Positions 25,222 to 35,900 of a stretch of DNA of 64,000 bases are shown in pieces. A program made the translations under genes and the position numbers. The stretch is from an uncultured Gammaproteobacteria bacterium (GTDB lineage Bacteria > Pseudomonadota > Gammaproteobacteria > Pseudomonadales > Pseudohongiellaceae). The number at the start of each line of letters is the position of its first letter. The first letter of the stretch is position 1. The notes beneath the pieces were generated by a model. The model made no database searches, was not told the origin of the DNA, and saw only the letters and a list, made by a program, of their open reading frames with translations. Where the stretch lies: positions 18,467 through 82,466 of the forward strand of contig CAIOZF010000173.1 of NCBI GenBank assembly GCA_903862645.1, written 5' to 3'.

Positions 25222-26055
25222 ATGGAATCACGATTGACTCCCTACCAGGCCGTGCCGCTGATTGAGTGCACAGCGGCGTTGGTCTTCGCGCCCCATCCTG
25301 ATGATGAGACGCTTGGTTGTGGGGGCCTGCTGGCCGCTTATCGCGCGGCGGGAATTCCAACGCACGCCGTTATCGTGACCTCTGGGGATTTTGGTGAACA
25401 CGGCAAGGTGGGCAGTGCCGCGCGCGAGGCGGAGACCCGTGCTGCCGCCGAGGTACTCGGCATCGACACGCTTACATTCTGGCGTGAATCCGACCGCGGT
25501 GTGACCTGCGACGAACGTACCATTGCCGCCGCTCGCCAGGCGATTCTCGCAGCCAACGCCGACTTGATTCTGACGCCCTCCTTCCACGAGATTCACCCGG
25601 ATCATCGCGCCACCGCCTGGATTGTCATCGAGGCCACCCGGCGCCTCGCAGAAGAGGGCCGCAACCTGCGTGTGGCGATGTACGAAGTTGGCGCGCCGCT
25701 GCACCGCGTCGATGTGCTGGTAGACATCACCGCACACGCAGCCGCCAAGCGCGATGCCATCGCGAAATATGTCTCGCAGCTGAGCATTCAGCCCTACGAC
25801 GCAGTGATCTTTTCTCTGAACCATTTCCGCACCTACACATTGCCCATTACTGTCCGTTACGCCGAGGCGTTTTGTATTCTCGACGGCGCTACACTGCGCG
25901 AGCCTGCGCTGATCATCGAGGCGGAACTTCTGCGGCAGGAGCGCCTGGGGCTGGTGACAGTGCAGATGCCGGACAGCTTTCGCAAGGAAGAGCTTCACAA
26001 GTTGGCTCAATCCAAGCGTTCATTAATGGATCGATTGCTGGGGCGCCAGCAATGA
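25222..26055 (+). CDS. PIG-L family deacetylase
   Basis: A 277-residue zinc-dependent LmbE/PIG-L-type deacetylase, expected to remove acetyl groups from an N-acetylated sugar or related compound. Near the N terminus is VFAPHPDDETLGCGG with the zinc-binding HPDDE motif; the second zinc-ligand motif, FHEIHPDHRA, is also present. Its last codon overlaps the start of the large glycosyltransferase gene (ATGA), so the two are translationally coupled and likely act on the same glycan. In tandem with DUF484. Confidence 0.92.
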   Translation: MESRLTPYQAVPLIECTAALVFAPHPDDETLGCGGLLAAYRAAGIPTHAVIVTSGDFGEHGKVGSAAREAETRAAAEVLGIDTLTFWRESDRGVTCDERTIAAARQAILAANADLILTPSFHEIHPDHRATAWIVIEATRRLAEEGRNLRVAMYEVGAPLHRVDVLVDITAHAAAKRDAIAKYVSQLSIQPYDAVIFSLNHFRTYTLPITVRYAEAFCILDGATLREPALIIEAELLRQERLGLVTVQMPDSFRKEELHKLAQSKRSLMDRLLGRQQ

Positions 26056-29000
26056 CACAAGGCACCAAAGGCACGTCCGCAATCAACACGGCAGGTACAC
26101 CTGGTTTGCAAAACTCAGCATCTTCACTTCATCGCGATTCAACTCTGCCATTGGTGTCCGTGCTGTGCCGCAGCATGAACAGGCCCGAACTGCACGAGGC
26201 GCTGGTCTCTGTAAACCGCCAGACCTATACCAATATCGAAGTGATTCTGGTGGATGCCAGTGGCAAGGGCCTGAACCAACACAAGAGCGTCACAGCACGC
26301 TTTCCAGTCCGCGAGGTCGCAGGCACAGGCCAGCTGAATCGCCCGGCTGCCGCGAATCTGGCGCTGCAGAGTGCACAGGGCAGTTACTTGATTTTTCTGG
26401 ACGAAGATGACTGGATTGCCGACGACCATATCCGCATTCTTGTGGATGCGCTGACACAACATCCCGAGATCGGAGTCGTTTACAGCAGCACGCAAAAAAC
26501 TACTGCGAGTGGCGAGGCGACGGGTGACACATTTAAAGTAAATTACGACCCCATCCGGTTGCGCCGTGACAACTTCATTCCGATTCACGCCGCGCTGTTC
26601 CGCAGAACGCTGCTCGCCGGCACCACGGATTCTGCCCCATGCCATTTCGATGCGAGCCTCGATGTTTTCGAGGATTGGGATTTCTGGCTGCAGCTATCAA
26701 CCAGAACCAGCTTCCTGCATGTGGATGCGCTGACGGCGTTCTATCGCCAGGGCGGCGAGTCCAATACCGCTTCCAATGATCCCACGACGCGCTATCGCCA
26801 AGGCCACCCTATTGCCGAGGGGCGTGCGAAGGTGTTCGACAAGTGGCTGCCAGAATGGAAGGGTGCTGAACTCAATCAGTTGCTGGGCAGCCTCGATGAA
26901 GGCGTGCTGATCGAGGCGCTGCACAGTGATATCAAGCGTCTCAATAGCACAGCGCAGGAATCTGACCGGGAGATAACTCGTCTGCACGAGCAGATGCGTG
27001 AACTCGACCGGGAGACAACCCGTCTGCACGAACAGATGCGTGAACTCGATCAGCGCCTGAACACCGAGATTCGCGGCCTGCACCACACCGTTACCAAACT
27101 GAATCAGAGCATCATCCGCAAGAGCACAGAGTTGGAAGAAACCAAGGCACAGATCGAGCATCTCAACGGTTACATTCACATGCTGCAGGGCTCATTGTCC
27201 TGGCACGTCACCCGTCCGCTGCGCTGGTTGCGGCGCAAGATCGAAGGCCTGCGCGCAACCTCTCCAGTCAGTTCAGCGATCAGTAATGCGCCGCGCGCTG
27301 CAAACCCGATTCAAGGCAGCCTCGACATTCCCAGTGCCACTCAGAACGAGTTCCCGGAGCAGGTGACGCTGCAGGGCTGGTGCTGTTCGCCCAATGGCAT
27401 CGAGAAGATCGAAGCAATGGTTGACGGTCAGGTGCAGTCCACCTTCGGCACCGGCATCAGCAGACCCGACATAGCAGAGCTCTTTCCGAAACTGCCGGAG
27501 TCATTCTCAGCGGGGTTCTATCAGGAGATTGCACTGCCGGACCTGCCGGCTGGCGAGCACACGCTGGAGTTGCGTTTCACCGACAAGGCGCAACAGCAGA
27601 GCAGCATCACGCGCAAATTCTTTCTCTTCAAGAACAGCGATCTGTACAACACATGGTATTGTCGCAACCTACCGGATGACGACGAACTGGCGCAATTGCG
27701 CAGCGCTGCTGCAGCGATTACCGCCAACGCACAGGAGACATTCCATCTGCTCGTCCACAGCACGGGCGACGAGTCGGCAATGCTCGCGACGCTCTCCAGC
27801 CTCACAGACCAGACATGGCCCCATTGGACCCTGCACTTGACAGGCCCGCAGCTACAGAGTGGAGAAAGTTTCATTGCCCAGCATGGCGGAACTGCCAGGC
27901 AGGTCCAGTGGCACGCCTCTTTGCAGGCCGCTCTGATCTCGTTGCAGAACAGCAGTGGCTGGCTCAGCTTCCTGCAGGCTGGCGAGACTCTCGCACCCCA
28001 CGCTCTGGCAGAGTTTGTCGAACTCGCACACAGCGGTGCAGTGGCGCTGCTCTACAGCGACCACGACCTGCTCAGCCCGTCCGGTATGCACCTTGAGCCG
28101 ACGTTCACTCCCCATTGGTCGCCGGAGCACCTGCTGTCGAGCAACTACATTGGCGGGGTCTTTGCATTCAGAAGCGTACATCTGCAGCACTGGCAAGAGC
28201 TCGATCTCAGCAGCCCGGCGTGGCGTTACGGCGCGCTGCTGATGATCGCCGACTCCATCGCTCAACAGCACGGCGACGTGCAGCGCAGCGCGAAGATGTT
28301 GTGGTCTGGCACTGAAGGCGCCACGACGCCCGCTCTACTGCAGGCCGAGACCGCCGCTCTGCGCGCGCACCTGTCCCGCACTCAGCCGGATGCGTGTTTG
28401 CAGGAAAGAGAACACGGACTGCGTGCAGTGCTATGGCCGCTCAGCACTACTCCGAAGGTCTCCATCATCATCCCGACCATGGGCAAGCTCGATCTGATCA
28501 AACCCTGCATCGATTCACTGCTAGCGAAGACGGCCTACAGAAATTTTGAAGTGGTGATGCTCGACAACAGTCGCGGGAAATTCCCGGAAGGCATCCAGTA
28601 CCTCAAGGACAAGCAGCTGCAGGTCATCGAATGCAATGAGCCCTTCAACTGGGCGCGTCTGAATAACATCGGCACACGACATGCCACCGGCGATCTTTAC
28701 CTGTTCCTCAATGACGACATCGAGATCACCGACGGCGACTGGCTGGAACAGCTGGTACGGCAGGCGGTGCGGCCCGAAGTCGGTGCGGTTGGGGCCCTGC
28801 TCTACTATCCGAACGGTGCGCTGCAGCACACCGGCGTGCTGCTGGTGAATTATGGCGGCGGAGGAATTCATCTGCTGCACAAGCGCATGCCGGGGAACAA
28901 CATCTACCGTCGCCTGCACGAGACTGTGCGTGAAGTGTCGGCGAATACTGGCGCCTGCCTCATGCTTAGCCGAGAGAAATTCGACGAGATCAAGGGCTTC

Positions 29001-30431
29001 GACGAGGAGCTCGCAGTCGTGGGCAACGATGTCGATCTGTGCCTGCGACTTTTGATGCGTGGCTATCGCAATATCTGGACCCCTCTGTGCCATCTGATTC
29101 ACCATGAGAGCATCAGCCGCAAGGCCAGTGTCCCGAAAGAAGACGAGAAAGCCATGTGGCAGCGCTGGAGCAAACGCTTCATCGCCGGCGATGATTATTA
29201 CAACCCCAACCTTTCGGCCGACAAGGGGGACTTCACGCTGCAAGTGAACAACCTGCGCGTGCGCAGTGCCCTGACAACACAGGCTGGTGCCGCCGCGCCC
29301 GTCAGAGCCGAACGCCTGCTGCCCGGCGTTAATCTGATCGGCTATACCCGTGCGGAAATGGGCATTGGCGAAGGCGCACGCAGTGATGCCAGAGCCTTGC
29401 ATGCCGCCAACGAGCCCTTCGGCATCATCTGCTTCATGTCGGGCAACCCTTCGCGCATGACCGACCTGAGCTGGCAATACAAGGAAATCGACAACGCTCC
29501 CTATGACGTGACACTGCTGCACATCAATCCCGATCACGCACTGCAGGCGATTACCGAGCTTCCGTCCAGCCACTTCGATGGCCATTACTCGATTGGCTAT
29601 TGGGCGTGGGAACTGCCCGAGATACCAGCCGATTGGGAAAATAGCTTCAAGCACTTCGACGAGATCTGGGTGCCTTCAAGCTTCGTGCAGGATGCGGTGG
29701 CGATGAAGTCTCCTGTGCCCGTGGTGAGAATTCCCCATGCCGTTGAAATCAGTGTCGACCAGCAGTTGACCCGCGCCAGTTTCGGCCTTCCGGCAGAACC
29801 ATTCCTGTTCCTGGTAATGTTTGACACCTTCAGCAGACAGGAGCGCAAGAATCCCTACGGCGCCATGCAGGCCTTCCGTGACGCCTTCGTGGCAGACGAC
29901 CTTTCGGTACGCCTGGTGATCAAGGTCAACAACGCCACTCCGGATGCCTTGCAGGCGATCCGCGACAGGGCTGGCTCACATCAGAATATTCTGCTGCTGG
30001 ATCAGGTGTACACGCGGGCGCAGGTGAACGCGATCATTGCCAACTGCGATTGCTATGTGTCGCTGCATCGCTCCGAAGGATTCGGATTCGGTCCCGCCGA
30101 GGCCATGGCACTGGGCAAGGCTGTCATGGCCACCAACTGGTCCGGCAACATCGATTACATGCGCCCTGATAACTGTGTCGGCATCAACTATCGCCTCGTC
30201 ACCATTGAGCAAGACTACGGCCCCTACAAGAAGGGACAGGTGTGGGCGGAACCGGACCTGCAGCAGGCCGCACAGGCCATGCGGCTGCTGGCGGGCGACC
30301 GTGAGATGACGCAGCAGCTGGGCAATAGAGGCAAGGAAACCATCGAAGCTGAATTCTCACCGGCAGCGGTGGGAGCAATGATGCGCAAACGTCTGGCGGC
30401 AATTCGTAAGCAGCGTGCCGGAGAGGGCTGA
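26052..30431 (+). CDS. giant multi-domain glycosyltransferase (GT2, degenerate GT2, GT2, GT4)
   Basis: A 1459-residue soluble protein with at least four glycosyltransferase-type modules. Module 1 (about 35-250) is GT2 with VSVLCRSMNRPELHEALVSV and FLDEDDWIADD. A coiled coil (about 298-380) with a 14-residue tandem repeat follows, then a beta-rich segment (about 425-540, VTLQGWCCSPNG). Module 2 (about 560-790) looks like a degenerate GT2: YSDHDLLSPSGMHLEPTF and HWSPEHLLSSNYIGG match the usual pattern but the N-terminal nucleotide motif is poor. Module 3 (about 802-1040) is a good GT2 with VSIIIPTMGK, LNDDIEITDGDWLE and FDEELAVVGNDVDLCLR. Module 4 (about 1090-1455) is GT4-like with VNLIGYTRAEMGIGEGAR and SLHRSEGFGFGPAEAMALG. 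It probably assembles several residues of a surface glycan. ATG at 26052 overlaps the deacetylase stop. Confidence 0.85.
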   Translation: MTQGTKGTSAINTAGTPGLQNSASSLHRDSTLPLVSVLCRSMNRPELHEALVSVNRQTYTNIEVILVDASGKGLNQHKSVTARFPVREVAGTGQLNRPAAANLALQSAQGSYLIFLDEDDWIADDHIRILVDALTQHPEIGVVYSSTQKTTASGEATGDTFKVNYDPIRLRRDNFIPIHAALFRRTLLAGTTDSAPCHFDASLDVFEDWDFWLQLSTRTSFLHVDALTAFYRQGGESNTASNDPTTRYRQGHPIAEGRAKVFDKWLPEWKGAELNQLLGSLDEGVLIEALHSDIKRLNSTAQESDREITRLHEQMRELDRETTRLHEQMRELDQRLNTEIRGLHHTVTKLNQSIIRKSTELEETKAQIEHLNGYIHMLQGSLSWHVTRPLRWLRRKIEGLRATSPVSSAISNAPRAANPIQGSLDIPSATQNEFPEQVTLQGWCCSPNGIEKIEAMVDGQVQSTFGTGISRPDIAELFPKLPESFSAGFYQEIALPDLPAGEHTLELRFTDKAQQQSSITRKFFLFKNSDLYNTWYCRNLPDDDELAQLRSAAAAITANAQETFHLLVHSTGDESAMLATLSSLTDQTWPHWTLHLTGPQLQSGESFIAQHGGTARQVQWHASLQAALISLQNSSGWLSFLQAGETLAPHALAEFVELAHSGAVALLYSDHDLLSPSGMHLEPTFTPHWSPEHLLSSNYIGGVFAFRSVHLQHWQELDLSSPAWRYGALLMIADSIAQQHGDVQRSAKMLWSGTEGATTPALLQAETAALRAHLSRTQPDACLQEREHGLRAVLWPLSTTPKVSIIIPTMGKLDLIKPCIDSLLAKTAYRNFEVVMLDNSRGKFPEGIQYLKDKQLQVIECNEPFNWARLNNIGTRHATGDLYLFLNDDIEITDGDWLEQLVRQAVRPEVGAVGALLYYPNGALQHTGVLLVNYGGGGIHLLHKRMPGNNIYRRLHETVREVSANTGACLMLSREKFDEIKGFDEELAVVGNDVDLCLRLLMRGYRNIWTPLCHLIHHESISRKASVPKEDEKAMWQRWSKRFIAGDDYYNPNLSADKGDFTLQVNNLRVRSALTTQAGAAAPVRAERLLPGVNLIGYTRAEMGIGEGARSDARALHAANEPFGIICFMSGNPSRMTDLSWQYKEIDNAPYDVTLLHINPDHALQAITELPSSHFDGHYSIGYWAWELPEIPADWENSFKHFDEIWVPSSFVQDAVAMKSPVPVVRIPHAVEISVDQQLTRASFGLPAEPFLFLVMFDTFSRQERKNPYGAMQAFRDAFVADDLSVRLVIKVNNATPDALQAIRDRAGSHQNILLLDQVYTRAQVNAIIANCDCYVSLHRSEGFGFGPAEAMALGKAVMATNWSGNIDYMRPDNCVGINYRLVTIEQDYGPYKKGQVWAEPDLQQAAQAMRLLAGDREMTQQLGNRGKETIEAEFSPAAVGAMMRKRLAAIRKQRAGEG
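26964..27047 (+). repeat. two-copy 42-bp tandem repeat in the glycosyltransferase coiled coil
   Basis: Units 26964-27005 and 27006-27047 differ at only a few bases and encode DREITRLHEQMREL and DRETTRLHEQMREL. The unit is exactly two heptads, so changes in copy number would keep the coiled-coil register. Confidence 0.85.
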
Positions 30432-30437
30432 TGCACG

Positions 30438-31409
30438 TCATTGGCTGACGTGCAGGTATTTCAGCACCAACTTCTGCACAAAATTACTGCGGCTGGCCAG
30501 TCTGCGGGCGACCTGCAGCAAACACCACTGCTCGCGACTCAGACGCTGCGAATAGCTGTCCAGGAAGGCTTGTACCTGTATTCCGAGTCCGGTTAGAAGC
30601 TCCCGGTGACGAACCTCCAGCAGCCTGCTCAACAGGCTGCCCCGACGATCCTTCTGATAGGCCTTCGCACCGATCGCATTGCGGCCGTGCTGTCGATATT
30701 CCACCAGGGCCTCATCGATATAGCCAATATGCCCAAATGCACTCACCACCAGCGCCAGCCACCAGTCATGCATCACCGCCGCGGAGGGAACAGGGCTCGC
30801 CAGCAACGCCAATTCTTCGTTCAGCAACGCAGTGCAACCAGTGACCGTATTGCTCACGATTATTCGCCCGAGTGTATTTCGCAGCGGCTCCAACCCCTGA
30901 TACGCAATGAACGATGGCGCGATCTGCTGGCGCTGTTCATCCACCACCTTCAGGTCGCTGTGTACCAGCAGGGGTGTACGGGGATATTGCTGCTCCAGCG
31001 CCTGCATACGCTGCATTGAGACGGCGATTTTGTGCGGCACCCAGACATCGTCCTGATCGCAGAACATCAGCCACGCACGCTCCAGGCCCAGCTCCTTTTG
31101 GTGCTGCAATGCGTAATTCATCAGATAAGAGAAGCTGCCACTGGCGCCGAAATTTCTGCCGTCGTCGGCCAGCACACGAATGTGATGCGGATGCGCGGCG
31201 GCGTACTTGGAGAGCAGCACTGGCGTGCCATCGGTAGAACCGTCGTCGCGGATCACGATGATGATGTTGGGGTACGTCTGTGCAAGCAGCGAATCCAGTT
31301 GCTCAGCGAGAAATTTCTCGCCATTCCAGGTCGGCAGCAGAATGGCGATGCGGGGCTGTGTGGCAGGACTTGCCGTCGATGTTGTCTCGTAGGTGTTCGT
31401 TGAGCTCAT
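30438..31409 (-). CDS. GT2 family glycosyltransferase
   Basis: A 323-residue glycosyltransferase of family GT2. It has RIAILLPTWNGEKFLAEQLD, IVIRDDGSTDGTP, MFCDQDDVWVPHK (metal-binding DxD-like motif) and a C-terminal acceptor region with VMHDWWLALVVSAFG and LVEYRQHGRNAIG, typical of rhamnosyl- or similar transferases. The ATG at 31409 overlaps the stop of the upstream GT2 gene (ATGA) and has GGAGGG before it. It converges on the giant glycosyltransferase gene with only a six-base gap. Confidence 0.9.
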   Translation of the reverse strand: MSSTNTYETTSTASPATQPRIAILLPTWNGEKFLAEQLDSLLAQTYPNIIIVIRDDGSTDGTPVLLSKYAAAHPHHIRVLADDGRNFGASGSFSYLMNYALQHQKELGLERAWLMFCDQDDVWVPHKIAVSMQRMQALEQQYPRTPLLVHSDLKVVDEQRQQIAPSFIAYQGLEPLRNTLGRIIVSNTVTGCTALLNEELALLASPVPSAAVMHDWWLALVVSAFGHIGYIDEALVEYRQHGRNAIGAKAYQKDRRGSLLSRLLEVRHRELLTGLGIQVQAFLDSYSQRLSREQWCLLQVARRLASRSNFVQKLVLKYLHVSQ

Positions 31410-32341
31410 TCCAGCCCTCCCGCATCGGCAAAGCCCTTGCGGATGTTCTGCCAGTAGGCCGCGCGCTGCACGGAAAACAGCAACAGCCACGCGGCCTTCA
31501 AGGCAAAGCGCGGCACATCGCGCAGCTTCCAGCCCAACGGCGCATAGGGCTGACGATACAAGTGCAGTCGATTGCGGGTGGAATAGTAGGCGCGCAGCGG
31601 GCTGTGGCTGACGATAAGGCCGGAGCGCACCAGAGGATTGTTGTCAGGCAAACCGATGCTGTGCAGCAGGCGCGTGTGATCGCTGCCCAACAGCACAAAG
31701 CCACCAGCCCTGGCGCGGAAGCACCACTCCAGATCGACATTGTCGATGAAATAGCTGTCCTTCATCAGGCCGATGGCATCCAGATGCTGCAGCGCGAGCA
31801 GGCATCCAGAGGAAATTAGGAAATCCGCGCGGTACAGTTTGTCGCTGCCCGGCAGCGCCACGTCGGAGCGTCGGAGTATGCGATTGAAGAGCTTGAAGGG
31901 CGTACGCCTGCCGGTGTCGGGATTTTCGATGCGCGGCCCGATGGCGGCAACTCGCGGGCCGCACAAGGCGACGGCGTCTGCGTATGCAAGCTGCATCGCA
32001 GCGAAAAAGCCATCTGGCACCTGACTATCCTGATCGAAGAGCACAACGAAATCATAGCCGGCGGACTGGATCTCGCGCAGTCCGACGTTCATGGCGCTGG
32101 CCAGCCCGACGTTGCCGTCCAGACGACGCACACCGAGACAGCGCGGCGTGTTATTCGCTATAGACACGAAGGACTCCGGATTGGCGGAAGCGTTGTCGAC
32201 GATCAGAAAATCGGTTTGCGCGGCCAGCTGGCCGACCAAAGCGAGCAGCACAGTGGTATCTGGATTGTAAGTGACGATGATGGCGCAGGTGCTGCTGGCC
32301 CTGTCGTCGTGCTGGTTCTGCTGGCTCATATGTGTGTGCAT
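31406..32341 (-). CDS. GT2 family glycosyltransferase, rhamnosyltransferase-like
   Basis: A 311-residue GT2 enzyme of the RfbF-like rhamnosyltransferase type: CAIIVTYNPDTTVLLALV, FLIVDNASANPESF, VGLASAMNVGL, VVLFDQDSQVPDGFF (DQDS metal site), DSYFIDNVDLEWCFRARAGG and YYSTRNRLHLYRQ near the end. Coupled to the following GT2 gene by overlapping stop and start codons. Either the ATG at 32341 or the one at 32329 could be the start; neither has a strong ribosome site. Confidence 0.88.
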   Translation of the reverse strand: MHTHMSQQNQHDDRASSTCAIIVTYNPDTTVLLALVGQLAAQTDFLIVDNASANPESFVSIANNTPRCLGVRRLDGNVGLASAMNVGLREIQSAGYDFVVLFDQDSQVPDGFFAAMQLAYADAVALCGPRVAAIGPRIENPDTGRRTPFKLFNRILRRSDVALPGSDKLYRADFLISSGCLLALQHLDAIGLMKDSYFIDNVDLEWCFRARAGGFVLLGSDHTRLLHSIGLPDNNPLVRSGLIVSHSPLRAYYSTRNRLHLYRQPYAPLGWKLRDVPRFALKAAWLLLFSVQRAAYWQNIRKGFADAGGLE

Positions 32342-32400
32342 GCTTGTCGAACCTGCCGCGCTTGTGGGTCTAGCTGTCGGGACTATTCAGCTGTGATCAC

Positions 32401-32910
32401 TCAGGAATGCTTCGGCACATCGACGCCGACGCCCGGACGCTCAGGGTAGCGCAGGCGTTGCAGCAGAAAGTACAGGATCGAGGCAATGCCGACCACCAGC
32501 CCGGTGACCACACCCGCATCCACAATGCCGCGCCATGGCTGTGGCAGCAATCGCACCAGCAGGACGAAGCAGATGATCATGCCGGTGAGTCCGAAGGACA
32601 GCAGCTTGCGCTTGCGAGTGGCGTAGATGTACCCCATGCAGAACACGGGGGCCAGCATAATATGCAGCGGACGCGGATTGGCCTGCAGGTAGGAGGCACG
32701 GGCCACGACGCGGGGGGCAAAAGCGAGATGAAATCCCTTGTAGCCTTCGGCATAGGCCATATAGAGGACGCTCACGGCGAGTGCAAACCAGTGAAGCGGC
32801 TGCAGTTCCAGCGCGAACAACTCCAGTGCCATCGGCCCCAGGCGCACCACGGCGAACAGCAGAAGCAATACTATCCCGCCAATACCCCAGACCAAGCCTA
32901 ATGTTTTCAA
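32401..32910 (-). CDS. four-helix membrane protein of unknown function
   Basis: A 169-residue protein with hydrophobic segments at about residues 5-25, 41-58, 83-97 and 104-125, plus a fifth near 131-150. A conserved-looking stretch, YAEGYKGFHLAFAPRVVAR, lies between the second and third segment, and CMGYIYATRKRK after the third. I do not recognise a function. It lies between the glycosyltransferases and the Chp-like kinase on the same strand; it may belong to either group or neither. Confidence 0.75.
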   Translation of the reverse strand: MKTLGLVWGIGGIVLLLLFAVVRLGPMALELFALELQPLHWFALAVSVLYMAYAEGYKGFHLAFAPRVVARASYLQANPRPLHIMLAPVFCMGYIYATRKRKLLSFGLTGMIICFVLLVRLLPQPWRGIVDAGVVTGLVVGIASILYFLLQRLRYPERPGVGVDVPKHS

Positions 32911-32946
32911 AACGTTGTCTGCCAGTGTCGAAAAACGAAGGCCGCA

Positions 32947-35900
32947 TTATACCGGCTTCGGTGCAATATCCCAACGCGGCAGTAGCAACCGGAAGCAGCT
33001 GCCAACCCCAGCCGTCGATTCAACCTCGACACGCCCGCCCAAAGCAGTGACGACGCTGTTGACCATGGCCAGTCCTATACCGTGACCGGCGTCCTGCGTC
33101 GCCCTTTTGCGCGTGCTGAAACCCGGCAGCAGCACCCACTGCAGGCGCTGTTGGGATTCGACGCTCACCTCCAGCGCCATGCCGAGCTGGCTCGCACGCT
33201 CGGTCAGCGACCGGCTGTCGATGCCGGCGCCGTCGTCGCGCAGCTCCAGCACCAGATTGGCGTCCCGTTCCTGCATATCCAGCGTCACAAAACCGCCGTC
33301 AGGCTTGCCGCGGGCACGCCGCAGGCTGATGGGCTCGATGCCATGATCGATGGCGTTGCGCAGCAGATGCTCCAGCGGCGCAATCAGCTGCTCCAGCATC
33401 AGACGATCCACGCGCAGGGCATCGTTACGCACCTGAAAGCGCAGCTGGCGGTCGAGCTGATTGCTGTGCCGCCCGGCCAGCCGCTGCAACCGGGGAGTCA
33501 CGCGGGCGAAGCTCACCAGTCTGGAACCGGCGACCTCCTCATCGAGTTGCACGATGCAGCGCTCCTGCTCGATGAGCAGATCCACCAAAAGGCTGAGTCG
33601 CGCGGCGTCCTGTTCGTGCCGACAGGACTGCAACACGTCCAGCGCGGCCCGAACCTGGGTGCGGGCACTGCCCGCCAGCGCAGTAATGCGCTGCAGTGCC
33701 AAAGCCGGGATGGGAACGCTGTGCTCCGGTGCGGCGAGGAACACCGAACCGCACGGCGCCGGTGGCCGAGTGTTCGAAGCCTGCTCGTGCGTAGCCGGAT
33801 CATCCAATGACGGTCCGGTCGCCGACAGCTCGTCCAGTGCCACGCGCAGTTCACTGATCAAAGCCCCGAGGCTGGCCAACTCATTGACCAACGGCTTGCC
33901 ATGCGCATTTCTCCTCTCAACAGCATCGTCATCGACATTGTGACAGTCGTACTGCACAGCCGAACTGCACTCCGCCACGGCGGTGGGTCGAGAGAGAGCA
34001 AAGGGTTTGCCCGCCAGCAGGACGCTCTCGCTACGATGACAGAGAGAAGCGATTCGCTCACAACCAAACAGCCGCGCACTGCCCTTCAGGGTGTGCAGGG
34101 CATGCAGCAGCTCATCTGGAACCGCTGCGGTCAAGCTGGCAGACAAGCCACTGAGATGCGCATCGATACGCTCCACCAACGCCTCGGCCTCGCGGCGAAA
34201 GACGCGGAAACTCTCGGAGTCGAACTCAAATGCAGTGCTTGTATGAGGCCACGGGCCGGGCAGCCGATCATGCGAAACAAGCTGTGGAGCCGCCTGCAGC
34301 TGGTCCAGACATTGGTAGAGGCTGGCAATCGCCTCGCGCGGGTTGCTTACCTCCCGACGCGCCGCCGCCTGATTCAAGCCGCGCCGCAGTTGCCGATGCG
34401 CGTCTGCCAACCGCGTCAGGAGAGTTGCTTCCGGGCACGCCGTAGTCGATTCCGCCAGTGCCTGATGCACCTCTGCCAGCACGGCGCTCAGACGCGCAAC
34501 GCGGTAAACCTGCAGCGCGCGTGCCCCGGTTGCAAGCATCCGCAATTCCACAATCAGCACTCGATTCAACCCCGCGAACCAGCCCGGATCATTTGCACAC
34601 GCCTCCAGTCGCTCCGCCGCCGGCAACAGTTCGCGAATGTTCTGGGCGAGATAGACGGGTAATTGCGCGATGGCGATGCAGGCTCTCTGCGCGAGGCCGT
34701 CGTCACAGGCGCGTTCAACGCTCACGTCGACATCGTCACTGCGGGGAAGCGCCTGCCAGCGCGCGACACACGCACTGATGCTGATCTGGAGACTGGCGAG
34801 TGCTTTCTGCGGGAGGTTGGTGGAGGCAGACAAGGCATCCTTTGCCGGCTCCGACCCAAACGCCATTTGGGGAGACGGTCCGTGCTGTTCTTGCGCACCC
34901 GGTGGTGGACCAACCTGGGAATGCAGAAGCTCATGCAGCTGGCGCAGCACTGCCAGTTCATCGGCGCCAACGCTCACCTGCCGTTCCAGCAAGGTGGTCA
35001 GCAGCTGCCGCAGACTTTCCAGCACCTCGTAGAGTTCCAGTTCCCCGATCAACAAGGCGTTGAGGGCCTGCCTGCACACGACCGTGCAAAACAGGTCGGC
35101 CGGGAAATCACTCTCTTCCGACCCGCCCTGCTGCTGGCATCGCTGGAGGTTCTGCGACATGAGGTTCAATTCAGCCGCCAGCTCCGCCCCGACGAGGTTC
35201 AGCCATTCGGGTTCCGGCGGATATTCGGTTGCCAGTCGACGTCGCCAGGAGGATCTTTGCAGTCGCTGCAGATGCCGGCTGTCTCGCACCAGTGCGTGCT
35301 TCTGCTGCGTCAGCAGTTTCCTCCACGCCGGGGTAGTCCAGAGGCTGTCGCCAGGGCATAGATTGCCCGCTTCGGCATCGAGCGCACGCAGCAAGAGCAG
35401 CTGGACATGCAGCACCAGTCGACGACCACGCGCCGCCAACCCCTGCGGTATGCCGCCGTCCAGACTCGTCGCTACTCGCTGCCAGCACCACAGGTGCTGA
35501 AGCAAATGCTCGCACTCGGTCAGCAGTGCTGACACATCAGACCGAGGCAGCAAGCCGTCTCGGGCATTCGTGACCAGCTGCAGGGGACGATACAGCGCCA
35601 GCAGGGCGCATCCGACATCCTCAGGAACTGCTCCCTGGGAAATCGGTGCTGCTGCCAGGGGCCCCAACAGTTCGCTTAGTCTGCGGTGCGCAAGCTCGTA
35701 CCAACGTTGCCGGGCGTCATGCAGCAGGCATTCCGTGGCGACCGGCACCGACCTCTTGCGCCGACCGAGCACGGCTTCGGGCACACTGATTCGGGCAGGC
35801 GCCTGAGTCGCAAGGAGGAAGCCAATCTGCAGATCAAGCCGCAACAGAAGCCCCGCAATACGACCCGCATCACGCGGCTCCTCGGCGCCTGGCGATCCGA

